From Acinetobacter sp. (lineage in GTDB: Bacteria; Pseudomonadota; Gammaproteobacteria; Pseudomonadales; Moraxellaceae): DNA of 26,294 nt. Position numbers and translations under genes: made by a program. Under the pieces are notes generated by a model. It saw nothing but the letters and a program-made list of their open reading frames with translations, was not told where the DNA came from and made no database searches. The stretch spans positions 1 through 26,294 of the forward strand of contig JASLHF010000139.1 in NCBI GenBank assembly GCA_030152275.1, read 5' to 3'. Of this stretch, positions 9,023 through 16,298 are shown one piece after another (the first letter of the stretch is position 1; each line of letters opens with the position of its first letter).

Positions 9023-10595
9023 TAAGAATGATGCAGATCAAGAAGTACTGCGCGTTGAGCATTTAAACATTGCGCATCAGCAGCAGGTTTTGGTGCAAGA
9101 TCTGAACTTTCGTTTGCATGCAGGTGAAACGCTGGCGATTGTCGGGGAAAGTGGTTCTGGAAAATCCATTAGCAGCCTCGCCATTTTAGGTTTGCTGCCG
9201 CGCAATTTACGCATTCAAGGCAATGTGCAATTTGAAGGGCAGGCATTGCTGGGCTTGAGCAGTGAACAGCATCGCAAGATTCGGGGGCAAAAAATTGCCA
9301 TGATTTTTCAGGAGCCGATGACCGCGCTGAATCCCTTGCATCGAGTGGAAAAAATCATTGGTGAGACTTTGCTGTTGCAAGGTTGGTCTAAAGCCAAAAC
9401 GCGACAACGGGTCATTGAATTATTAACTGATGTCGGTATTCCTGAACCTGAAGATAAATTGCGTCGTTATCCACATGAACTTTCAGGTGGGCAGCGTCAA
9501 CGGGTGATGATTGCCATGACATTGGCACTTGATCCCGAAATATTAATTGCCGATGAACCGACCACCGCTTTGGATGTCACTTTGCAGGCGCAAATTTTAA
9601 ACCTGCTTAAATCCTTGCAGCAGCAGCGTAATATGGCAATGATTCTGATTAGCCACGATCTAAACTTGGTCAAACGCTATGCCGATCAGGTGATTGTCAT
9701 GAATCAAGGCATTGTCGAAGAACATGGTTCGGTACACGACATTTTTCAGCAACCGAAACAAGCGTATACGCATAATTTATTGAACCATGATTTTGGTGAA
9801 GCGATTCAGACGCATTCAGAACATACCGTTTTACAGTTGAAACAAGTCGGGGTGAAATTCCCGATTAAACAAGGCTTGCTGAATCGGGTAAAAGATTACG
9901 TGGTTGCGGTTGAACCTTTAGATTTGAGCGTGGCTGAAGGGGAATCCATTGGTATTGTCGGGGAGAGCGGTTCGGGGAAAAGCTCTTTAGCCCTTGCCAT
10001 TGCCCGTTTAATTGAAAGTGATGGTGATATTTTACTTAAAGATCAATCGATTAATCATTTGTCTGAAAAACAACTGCGACCTTTACGCAGTGAATTTCAA
10101 ATTGTCTTCCAAGACCCATTTAGCAGTCTGAATCCACGTTTAAATGTCGAGCAAACCATTGGGGAAGGTCTGGCGCTAAAGCAGTTGTCGGCGGTTGAAA
10201 TTGCTCAACGTATTGATGAAGCTTTGGAAAAAGTGGAGCTGCCGATTTCATTTAAACAGCGTTATCCGCATGAACTTTCCGGTGGGCAACGGCAACGTAT
10301 TGCCTTGGCGCGGGCATTGGTGCTACGACCAAAACTGCTGATTTTAGATGAACCAACTTCGGCACTGGATCGAACCACACAGCGTGCGATTGTTAAACTG
10401 CTGCGACGTTTACAGCAAGAATTTAACATCAGCTATTTATTTATCAGCCATGATTTGCAAGTGGTCAAAGCGCTCTGCCAAAAAGTTTTGGTCTTACGTC
10501 ATGCTCAAGTGATGGAGTTTCAAAATACCGCAGATCTGTTTGCACAGCCGCAAACCGATTACACGCGTAAGTTGATTGAAGCCAGTCAGTACTAA
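8997..10595 (+). CDS. yejF: Duplicated-ATPase subunit YejF of peptide ABC importer
   Basis: Energises YejBE; two ABC ATPase domains in one 532-residue chain, as in E. coli YejF (529). Domain 1: Walker A GESGSGKS at 50-57, signature LSGGQ at 162-166, Walker B LIADEP at 183-188. Domain 2: Walker A at 322-329, signature at 427-431, Walker B LLILDEP ending at 453. Each half ends in the OppD/F-like C-terminal extension. ATG 8997 was chosen over in-frame ATG 8976 because GGGGAGG at 8981-8987 is correctly placed for 8997; the start lies inside the end of yejE. All catalytic motifs are intact, so the importer should be functional. Confidence 0.94.
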   Translation: MHSIQDVNNKNDADQEVLRVEHLNIAHQQQVLVQDLNFRLHAGETLAIVGESGSGKSISSLAILGLLPRNLRIQGNVQFEGQALLGLSSEQHRKIRGQKIAMIFQEPMTALNPLHRVEKIIGETLLLQGWSKAKTRQRVIELLTDVGIPEPEDKLRRYPHELSGGQRQRVMIAMTLALDPEILIADEPTTALDVTLQAQILNLLKSLQQQRNMAMILISHDLNLVKRYADQVIVMNQGIVEEHGSVHDIFQQPKQAYTHNLLNHDFGEAIQTHSEHTVLQLKQVGVKFPIKQGLLNRVKDYVVAVEPLDLSVAEGESIGIVGESGSGKSSLALAIARLIESDGDILLKDQSINHLSEKQLRPLRSEFQIVFQDPFSSLNPRLNVEQTIGEGLALKQLSAVEIAQRIDEALEKVELPISFKQRYPHELSGGQRQRIALARALVLRPKLLILDEPTSALDRTTQRAIVKLLRRLQQEFNISYLFISHDLQVVKALCQKVLVLRHAQVMEFQNTADLFAQPQTDYTRKLIEASQY

Positions 10596-10636
10596 TTGAT
10601 GAGTTATTCAATTCAACAGGCAATAAATACAACACT

Positions 10637-10670
10637 GGTTATTTTGACATGCAAGATTGTCAAAATAACC
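10637..10670. repeat. 13-bp inverted repeat after yejF, before the flavin oxidoreductase gene
   Basis: Perfect arms GGTTATTTTGACA and TGTCAAAATAACC separated by 8 bases, 42 bases after the yejF stop. It is AT-rich and lacks a following T run, so it is a poor intrinsic terminator. It lies directly upstream of a possible promoter (TTGACC at 10671-10676 and TAGAGT about 16 bases on), so it may be an operator for the downstream gene. Confidence 0.45.
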
Positions 10671-10694
10671 TTGACCTTTGAAAAATAAGAATTA

Positions 10695-10706
10695 GAGTAA
10701 TTACTC
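10695..10706. promoter_or_regulatory. 12-bp perfect palindrome in the promoter area of the flavin oxidoreductase
   Basis: GAGTAATTACTC is self-complementary and is flanked by offset ATTA and TAAT. It overlaps or follows the candidate -10, 32 bases before the chosen ATG. Its position fits an operator for a dimeric repressor of the TetR or MarR type that often controls such reductases, but no regulator gene is adjacent. Confidence 0.35.
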
Positions 10707-10737
10707 AGTAATCATAAATTTGAAGATGGATTGTGCC

Positions 10738-11982
10738 ATGAGTCATTTAGCTGAAAGTTTTAAAATACGTAATACCACGTTTAAAAATCGCATTATCAAA
10801 GGCGCTATGAGTGAAGCCTTGGCAAATACCGCAGGGCAGCCAAATCATTTGCATTTGGGGCTCTATGAGGCTTGGGCAAAAGGTGGTTTGGGCTGTGCAA
10901 TTACCGGTAACGTCATGGTGGATTTTCGTGCCAAGAATGAACCGGGCGTGGTGGTGGTTGAAACGGAACGCGACTTAGCTAAATTAACCGAATGGGCAAA
11001 CATTGGTAAAAAGCATGGCATGGTGCAGTTGGTGCAATTGTCCCATCCGGGACGTCAATGTCCTAAAGGATTAAACCGAGAAACCGTAGCACCATCGGCA
11101 GTTCCATTTAGTCCCATGCTGGCAACGACCTTTGGTACGCCACGTGCACTACGCGAAGATGAAATTTTAGATATTATCCAACGTTTTGCTACAGCAGCGC
11201 AGGTGTGTGAAAAAGCCGGATTTGACGGCGTTCAACTGCATGGTGCGCATGGTTATTTAATCAGCCAGTTTTTATCGCCTTTGACCAATAAGCGTCAAGA
11301 CCAATGGGGTGGCTCGAATGAAAACCGGATGCGTTTTTTGCTTGAAGTCTATAAAGCGGTACGTGCAGCAACTTCAGACGATTTTATTATTTCAGTTAAA
11401 TTAAATTCTGCCGATTTCCAACGCGGTGGTATTTCAGAACAAGATGTGATTGATGTGTTTAAGGCTATTGATGTTGCTGGTATTGATATGATTGAAGTAT
11501 CGGGGGGGACTTATGAGGCTCCTGCCATGGCTGGCGCCAAAGAAGATAAGCGCAAAGCCAGTACCATTGCACGAGAAGCCTATTTCCTCGACTTCGCTGC
11601 TAATATTCGTCAGGAAGTGAAATGTGCCTTAATGGTGACGGGTGGCTTCCGAACGGTGACAGGCATGAATGCGGCGCTAGACAGTGGTGCATGTGACTTT
11701 GTCGGCATTGCGCGCCCATTTGCGGTGGAAGTGGACTTGGCTGATCGACTGCTGGCAGGTCAAGATGTGCGTTATGGTGTTGATAAAATTAAAACCGGTA
11801 TTCCGATGATTGATAAAATGGCGATTATGGAAATTATTTGGTACGCCGCGCAGTTTAAGTCAATTGGTGAGGGCAAACAGCCAAATCCAAAACTATCTCC
11901 GCTGAAAGTATTCTTTAAATATTTAAAAGGTAATTTAACGGCAGTGATTAAAGGGCAGGTAAATTCACGTAAATCTGCTTAA
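10738..11982 (+). CDS. NADH:flavin oxidoreductase, old yellow enzyme family
   Basis: FMN-dependent TIM-barrel ene-reductase, expected to reduce activated C=C bonds or similar electrophiles with NAD(P)H; the natural substrate is unknown. Visible family marks are KNRIIKGAMSE at the N-terminus, LVQLSHPGRQ near residue 98, the active-site HGAHGYLISQFLSP (H168, H171, Y173), the QWGGSNENR motif at about 190-197, and the phosphate-binding end VTGGFRTV plus DFVGIARPF. The C-terminal extension after the barrel is short; there is no 4Fe-4S/FAD module as in 2,4-dienoyl-CoA reductase. The start is uncertain: TTG 10720, ATG 10726 and ATG 10738 are in frame, and the last is chosen because family homology begins there. 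It appears monocistronic. Confidence 0.88.
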   Translation: MSHLAESFKIRNTTFKNRIIKGAMSEALANTAGQPNHLHLGLYEAWAKGGLGCAITGNVMVDFRAKNEPGVVVVETERDLAKLTEWANIGKKHGMVQLVQLSHPGRQCPKGLNRETVAPSAVPFSPMLATTFGTPRALREDEILDIIQRFATAAQVCEKAGFDGVQLHGAHGYLISQFLSPLTNKRQDQWGGSNENRMRFLLEVYKAVRAATSDDFIISVKLNSADFQRGGISEQDVIDVFKAIDVAGIDMIEVSGGTYEAPAMAGAKEDKRKASTIAREAYFLDFAANIRQEVKCALMVTGGFRTVTGMNAALDSGACDFVGIARPFAVEVDLADRLLAGQDVRYGVDKIKTGIPMIDKMAIMEIIWYAAQFKSIGEGKQPNPKLSPLKVFFKYLKGNLTAVIKGQVNSRKSA

Positions 11983-12034
11983 TAGTCTTAGCTTGAATGT
12001 TTTATCGGGTAAATTTTGCTTCAGGCTGTATATA

Positions 12035-12724
12035 TTACCGGGTGATTTGCCAATAGCGTTCAAATTCGGGTGCAGACCATTCGCCTTTTTCAAGCGCAGT
12101 TTGGAAAGCGGGTCTGCTTTTGATGCGGGCTAAATATTGAATGAGAGATGGATAGCTGATAAAGCCGGAGTGCGCATATTGGCTAGCCTGTAAAGGGAAC
12201 CATAGCAGTATATCAGCCATACTGAACTTTGTTCCGGCCAGCCAGTCATTGTGCTGTAAATGCAGATTGAGCTGCTGCAGCTGGCGGTTTAGTTCTGGAT
12301 TGAGATAGGCTCGATTAAAGGTGTTTTTAAAGGTTACACTGACTATGCGCAGCAGCCATGGGGTTTGCTGAACAATATGCGAAAAAATTTGTTTCAGCAC
12401 TAAATTTGGCATAAAGGCTGCGTCTGCAAAGTTTTTATAAAAGCAATAATTCCAATACTGTATATCTGTAGGGCTCAGCATCAAGCGCTGGTATTTCTGG
12501 CACAGATATTCTGCAATAGCGCTGCTTTCGGTCAGTGTTTGGGTATGACCGTTTTGATCTAATTGCAGCGTAGGAAATTTCATATTTTCATGCCGGGCAT
12601 CAGCCGCCTGTTTATCGCGGTGAATAATTAAATCATAATCCGCATTTAATTCCTCCAACAGCCAAAGTATGCGCTGTGAGCGGGAATTGGGCAGATGATG
12701 CAAAGTAATTACAGTTTCTTGCAT
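12035..12724 (-). CDS. Glutathione S-transferase family protein
   Basis: 229 residues, the usual size. The N-terminal thioredoxin-like domain (residues 1-78) shows LPNSRSQRILWLLEEL, with S14/S16 as candidate thiol-activating residues, cis-proline P51 in KFPTL, and the glutathione-binding pair E66-S67 in TLTESSAIAEYL. The C-terminal helical domain has NDWLAGTKFSMADILLWFPL, the conserved GST N-capping region. It probably conjugates or reduces small electrophiles using glutathione in the cytoplasm. It faces the flavin oxidoreductase gene tail to tail with a 52-base gap and no clear terminator. Confidence 0.9.
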   Translation of the reverse strand: MQETVITLHHLPNSRSQRILWLLEELNADYDLIIHRDKQAADARHENMKFPTLQLDQNGHTQTLTESSAIAEYLCQKYQRLMLSPTDIQYWNYCFYKNFADAAFMPNLVLKQIFSHIVQQTPWLLRIVSVTFKNTFNRAYLNPELNRQLQQLNLHLQHNDWLAGTKFSMADILLWFPLQASQYAHSGFISYPSLIQYLARIKSRPAFQTALEKGEWSAPEFERYWQITR

Positions 12725-12757
12725 ATGATTGATTCTTATCGCTGAAGATCTGCCTTC

Positions 12758-12787
12758 AATATAGCGCAGTCAATCATTGCATGACAG
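12758..12787 (-). promoter_or_regulatory. Candidate promoter of the GST gene
   Basis: On the minus strand CTGTCA (12782-12787) and TATATT (12758-12763) are 18 bases apart and about 35 bases upstream of the GST ATG. Four or five of six bases match each consensus; position is plausible. Confidence 0.4.
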
Positions 12788-12851
12788 ACCGTCAGGTAAA
12801 GAAAAATGACATAAAATAAGGCTGATAAGAACTGAGATAAAATCTACGGCA

Positions 12852-12890
12852 ATAAAAAAGCCCAAGTCTTAAATGCTTGGGCTTTTTTAT
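12852..12890. terminator. Strong bidirectional intrinsic terminator after the tRNA-Glu cluster
   Basis: Perfect 15-bp arms (core AAAAAAGCCCAAG / CTTGGGCTTTTTT) with a 9-base loop and a T run on both strands. It ends the minus-strand tRNA-Glu transcript before the GST promoter. Confidence 0.92.
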
Positions 12891-12911
12891 CAGATGTTGC
12901 CATCTTAAATA

Positions 12912-12987
12912 TGGCGTCCCTACGGGGATTCGAACCCCGGTTACCGCCGTGAAAGGGCGATGTCCTAGGCCTCTAGACGATAGGGAC
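12912..12987 (-). tRNA. gltT: tRNA-Glu (anticodon TTC), copy 1
   Basis: 76 bases including encoded CCA. Acceptor arms GTCCCTA/TAGGGAC with discriminator G, anticodon loop CTTTCAC (TTC), and T arm containing GGTTCGAATCC. Last of three tandem copies on one transcript; identical to the other three copies in the window. Confidence 0.97.
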
Positions 12988-13049
12988 AGTACAGAAAGTA
13001 AATTTTAAAACCGTTACTCTTAATTTCTAAAGCAATTAAGAACAATAAA

Positions 13050-13125
13050 TGGCGTCCCTACGGGGATTCGAACCCCGGTTACCGCCGTGAAAGGGCGATG
13101 TCCTAGGCCTCTAGACGATAGGGAC
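13050..13125 (-). tRNA. gltT: tRNA-Glu (anticodon TTC), copy 2
   Basis: 76 bases, identical to copy 1, with encoded CCA. The spacer to copy 1 is 62 bases and to copy 3 is 24 bases; no promoter or terminator was seen in these spacers, so the three are probably co-transcribed and processed. Confidence 0.97.
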
Positions 13126-13149
13126 TTAATAAAATGTACTTCTGAAAAT

Positions 13150-13225
13150 TGGCGTCCCTACGGGGATTCGAACCCCGGTTACCGCCGTGAAAGGGCGATG
13201 TCCTAGGCCTCTAGACGATAGGGAC
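13150..13225 (-). tRNA. gltT: tRNA-Glu (anticodon TTC), copy 3
   Basis: 76 bases, identical to the others; first gene of the triple cluster, immediately behind a near-consensus promoter at 13243-13271. Confidence 0.97.
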
Positions 13226-13242
13226 GTTTCAGAGGTGGGCGT

Positions 13243-13271
13243 ATAATAGGGTGAAAACAGAGGGGTGTCAA
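13243..13271 (-). promoter_or_regulatory. Sigma-70 promoter of the triple tRNA-Glu cluster
   Basis: Minus strand: perfect -35 TTGACA (13266-13271), 17-base spacer, -10 TATTAT (13243-13248), 17 bases ahead of the first tRNA. Confidence 0.85.
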
Positions 13272-13359
13272 ACGCATTTCTTAAATTAATTGAGGAAAAT
13301 GCAGCGAATGAATAAATTATCATCATAAAACGTTTTTTTGTATAAATAAAAGTCGAAAA

Positions 13360-14247
13360 TTAACGTTTTAACGCTGCACTCATAATGGCATCGACTACAT
13401 CTGGATGCTGTAAATAGCCGACAATCCTGTGCGGTTCTCTGGCAAAAGTAGTGATCATCGTATTGATTATTGCTGGTTTAAAGTCAAACGGCGCATTGCT
13501 GAGCGGAAAGGCAGTTAAAAAATCGTCGCGTGAATAAAAGTTAATCCAGTCGCCATGAATGCATTCTGGCCGGATAATGGGATGCAGAATTTTATCCTGA
13601 ATGACCCGGAATGCGAGCGGAGAACCTAGTGTTATGAACCGCTTCACATTTAATTCTGTATGCTGATATAACAAATTATAGGCAACAACAGAACCTAAAG
13701 AATGCGCCACGATAATCAATTCTTCATTAGCCGGCAGACATCGCATAATGCGTGCATGCACTTCCCGCATAAAGCATTCGTTGGATAAATATAAATAGGT
13801 TTCAATCAAAAACTGGTGAATCAACTGTGCATGCAGTTTGGGAAAGTAATTCAGCAGCACAGAAAATTCTTTCAGGATAATATCTTTGCTCAAGGCGCTG
13901 TAGAGGCTGAGCCGTTCGGAAATGGGCAGGTTGCGGCTGACACTATGTTGTGGCAAAAAAGGAATAAACTCACTGTGTTCAAGCGTTTTGGGCTCACTTC
14001 GCCTGAGCGGCAGTGGAAAATTCAGCCAGGATTTGGGCAAAAATGTATTTAAATCTAAGGTATTTTCTTGATGATGCAGGTTCATCAGATCGCCGTAAAA
14101 CGGCATTTCAATATCCAGCTGGTTTAAATCAGTTTGTGCATAGGGGCTGTGGGCGACGCCCTGTTTTAAAATATTCATCCAGTGAAGCAGCAGGGTATCG
14201 CCCTGATAATTTTGCTGATTCATGCCATGAATAAAAATTATTTTCAT
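13360..14247 (-). CDS. Alpha/beta hydrolase (lipase/esterase-like) of unknown substrate
   Basis: 295 residues, cytoplasmic (no signal peptide). The fold is shown by the opening strand and oxyanion motif MKIIFIHGMN, the nucleophile elbow VAHSLGS with Ser183, the following strand RFITLGSPL, then an acid at D241/D242 (YSRDD) and a late His (H273 or H281) to complete the triad. Between residues about 50 and 150 is a helical insertion that probably forms a lid. The layout resembles serine esterases and thioesterases acting on lipid or acyl substrates, but the real substrate cannot be assigned. It lies between the tRNA cluster and a permease on the same strand; the terminator at 14287-14310 separates it from the permease, so it needs its own promoter within about 40 bases. 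Confidence 0.8.
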   Translation of the reverse strand: MKIIFIHGMNQQNYQGDTLLLHWMNILKQGVAHSPYAQTDLNQLDIEMPFYGDLMNLHHQENTLDLNTFLPKSWLNFPLPLRRSEPKTLEHSEFIPFLPQHSVSRNLPISERLSLYSALSKDIILKEFSVLLNYFPKLHAQLIHQFLIETYLYLSNECFMREVHARIMRCLPANEELIIVAHSLGSVVAYNLLYQHTELNVKRFITLGSPLAFRVIQDKILHPIIRPECIHGDWINFYSRDDFLTAFPLSNAPFDFKPAIINTMITTFAREPHRIVGYLQHPDVVDAIMSAALKR

Positions 14248-14286
14248 TGTATGCGCTTCATCAGTTCTTATAGTCTATATATACAT

Positions 14287-14310
14287 AAAAAAGAGCGGCC
14301 TTGGCCGCTC
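14287..14310 (-). terminator. Intrinsic terminator of amino acid permease 1
   Basis: GC-rich arms GAGCGGCC (14293-14300) and GGCCGCTC (14303-14310), followed on the minus strand by six T. It starts 18 bases after the permease stop. Confidence 0.9.
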
Positions 14311-14328
14311 AAATTTGCTGCAAAATTG

Positions 14329-15750
14329 TCATTTGGATTTTTTGTGATAAATCGCGTAATAACTAATATAACAGCAGGCAATGAAGATCATGCAGCAGAT
14401 GAAACCCGTGAGCATTTCAGGGTCAAAGACCATGCTGACACAGGTAATGAAGCAAAATACAAAACCGAGAATTGGCACGATTGGGAATAAGGGTGCAGCA
14501 AAGCCCAATTCTTCTTTGGTGCGCCCTGCTTTATACCATTGACGGCGGAAGTTGAATTGGCTTAAGCAAATGCTCATCCACACCACAACCATGGTAAATG
14601 CAGCGACACCGAGCAGGTTTTTGAAGATGGTTTCAGGAGCAAATTGTTCCGACAATAAACCCGGCAATGCGCCGAACATGGTAATAATGATGGCGACATA
14701 CGGAATACCGCGACTATTCACGCGAGAGAACACCGCTGGCAGCATTTTCTTATATGACAATGACCACATCATACGGGAAGCTGCAAACAGGCCAGAGTTC
14801 GCAGCTGACAATAGTGCAGTGATAATCACAAAGCGAATGATGTCTTCTGCATACGGAATACCGATATGTTCAAATACCGTCACGAATGGACTGCTGCTGA
14901 CACCTTCAGCATTTAATCCAGCCATCTGATGTGGCAGTAAGGCGCTAATCACAACAATCGTGCCGACAAAGAAAATCAATAAACGCCAAATAGCGGTATT
15001 GATGGCTTTGGGGACATTTTTTGCTGGATCTTGTGTTTCACCCGCGGCCACACCAATGAGTTCTGTACCTGAAAAGGCAAAGTTCACAATTAACATGGTG
15101 GCAAAAATCGGGAATAGACCTTGCGGGAACCAGCCCTGAGCGGTCAAATTACTAAACAGTGGCGCTGACTCAAAACCTTGGTAGCTAATGACACCAAAGA
15201 TTGCCAATAAACCTAAAAGAATAAAGGCAATGACGGTCACCACTTTGACCAAAGCCAGCCAAAATTCAGATTCGGCAAACCATCGCGTTGAGCTCATATT
15301 CATGCCAAACACAAAAATGGCAAAAACAATAGTCCATAACCAAACTGAAATATGCGGGAACCATTCCTGCATGAGTAAAGCGGCTGCAGTAAATTCGGTG
15401 CCCAAGGTCGCAGACCAGGTGAGCCAATACAGCCAAGTCATGGTATAACCGGTGCCAGGCCCAATATAGCGGGTTGCATACGCGCCAAATGAGCCAGATT
15501 CAGGCATATGTACGGCAAGTTCGCCTAAGCAAAGCATTACCATATAAGCAATGACACCGCCAAGGAAATAAGAAAGAATGGCACCTACAGGCCCCGTTTG
15601 TGCAATGACTTCACCCGAACCTAAAAATAAACCTGTACCGATTGCGCCGCCAAGCGAAATCATGACCAGATGTCGAGTACTCATAGCGCGTTTTAACGGC
15701 GCAGAATTGCCCTGATGCGAAGCATCATTCGGAGAATGAGATGACTGCAT
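14329..15750 (-). CDS. Amino acid permease 1 (APC superfamily, AAT family, MmuP-like)
   Basis: 473-residue inner-membrane proton-coupled amino acid importer with about 12 membrane helices. The AAT signature is clear: TRHLVMISLGGAIGTGLFLG in helix 1, GELAVHMPESGSFGAYATRY, then NFAFSGTELIGVAAGET and ITALLSAANSGLFAASRMMW. Several stretches, including AESEFWLALVKVVTVIAFI and NFAFSGTELIG, resemble E. coli S-methylmethionine permease MmuP, but substrate specificity in this family cannot be read reliably. The start MQSSHSPNDAS has no evident Shine-Dalgarno, like its paralogue. It lies 124 bases downstream of a tRNA-Glu on the same strand with no U-tailed terminator between. A possible own promoter is CTGACA / TATAAA in that gap. 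Confidence 0.9.
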   Translation of the reverse strand: MQSSHSPNDASHQGNSAPLKRAMSTRHLVMISLGGAIGTGLFLGSGEVIAQTGPVGAILSYFLGGVIAYMVMLCLGELAVHMPESGSFGAYATRYIGPGTGYTMTWLYWLTWSATLGTEFTAAALLMQEWFPHISVWLWTIVFAIFVFGMNMSSTRWFAESEFWLALVKVVTVIAFILLGLLAIFGVISYQGFESAPLFSNLTAQGWFPQGLFPIFATMLIVNFAFSGTELIGVAAGETQDPAKNVPKAINTAIWRLLIFFVGTIVVISALLPHQMAGLNAEGVSSSPFVTVFEHIGIPYAEDIIRFVIITALLSAANSGLFAASRMMWSLSYKKMLPAVFSRVNSRGIPYVAIIITMFGALPGLLSEQFAPETIFKNLLGVAAFTMVVVWMSICLSQFNFRRQWYKAGRTKEELGFAAPLFPIVPILGFVFCFITCVSMVFDPEMLTGFICCMIFIACCYISYYAIYHKKSK

Positions 15751-15792
15751 AGAGAAAAAAGCAAAATTAAGAAATGAAGCGGCTCATTGTAG

Positions 15793-15867
15793 AGAACAAT
15801 GTGTTTGTTCTGCAAACAATAAATATAATTTATAGATAAATAAACTTTTGGTTGTCAGAACTGACAA
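15793..15867. promoter_or_regulatory. Two inverted repeats between tRNA-Glu copy 4 and permease 1
   Basis: AGAACAA at 15793-15799 pairs with TTGTTCT at 15805-15811. TTGTCAG at 15852-15858 pairs with CTGACAA at 15861-15867. The second overlaps the candidate -35 (minus strand CTGACA) of the permease; the loop of two bases and no T run argue against a terminator. They may be operators. Confidence 0.35.
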
Positions 15868-15874
15868 AAAGAAT

Positions 15875-15950
15875 TGGCGTCCCTACGGGGATTCGAACCC
15901 CGGTTACCGCCGTGAAAGGGCGATGTCCTAGGCCTCTAGACGATAGGGAC
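15875..15950 (-). tRNA. gltT: tRNA-Glu (anticodon TTC), copy 4
   Basis: 76 bases with encoded CCA, identical to copies 1-3 but 2.65 kb away, alone between the two permease genes. It keeps some flanking similarity to copy 3 (GTTT..GAGGTG on its 5' side), suggesting a shared origin. Confidence 0.97.
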
Positions 15951-15966
15951 GTTTTGAGGTGCTTGT

Positions 15967-15995
15967 ATGTTATGGATAAACTGAAACTGAGTCAA
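15967..15995 (-). promoter_or_regulatory. Sigma-70 promoter of tRNA-Glu copy 4
   Basis: Minus strand: -35 TTGACT (15990-15995), 17-base spacer, -10 TAACAT (15967-15972), 16 bases before the tRNA 5' end. Confidence 0.7.
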
Positions 15996-16228
15996 AGGAA
16001 ATTTTACAGATTGTGATTTATTCGTTTGATATTCATACACATAAACTGATTTTTTTATTATCAATCTAAAGATGACTGCTTTTAGACGGTATTGATCAAC
16101 GATTTAAACGCATGAAGATTGCAAAATAAATCTTTAATAGTCGAAAAATAGAGATTTTCTCTACTGCTGAGAGATCATTCGATCTTCATTTTTTATACTG
16201 TTGCTCCAGCTAATCAACATAACCGCAT
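15996..16228. other. Intergenic stretch between tRNA-Glu promoter and permease 2 terminator
   Basis: No gene is supported. It holds two small hairpins: TAGAGA/TCTCTA at 16149-16163, and GATC-ATTC-GATC near 16172-16183 followed on the plus strand by CATTTTTT. The latter could be a weak plus-strand terminator of an unannotated short RNA, but no promoter is convincing. Confidence 0.4.
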
Positions 16229-16264
16229 AAAAAAAGCGAACCTAATAAAGTTAAGTTCGCTTTT
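16229..16264 (-). terminator. Intrinsic terminator of amino acid permease 2
   Basis: Arms AAAAGCGAAC (16232-16241) and GTTCGCTTTT (16255-16264) with a 13-base loop, and a T run on both strands; 34 bases after the permease stop. Confidence 0.88.
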
Positions 16265-16298
16265 AAAAAATCTACAGATTTTAATGCGCTCAACAGGC

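Noticed and set aside
12912..13225. Evenly repeated 76-base units with spacers, superficially like a CRISPR array
   Set aside because: Each repeat folds as a complete tRNA-Glu with TTC anticodon and CCA; the two spacers differ in length (62 and 24 bases).
13126..13326. 66-residue minus-strand ORF across tRNA-Glu copy 3
   Set aside because: It reads through a tRNA gene and its promoter, so it is not protein-coding.
14182..14490. 102-residue plus-strand ORF across the permease 1 terminator
   Set aside because: It spans a strong terminator hairpin and the antisense of two genes; no homology was recognised.
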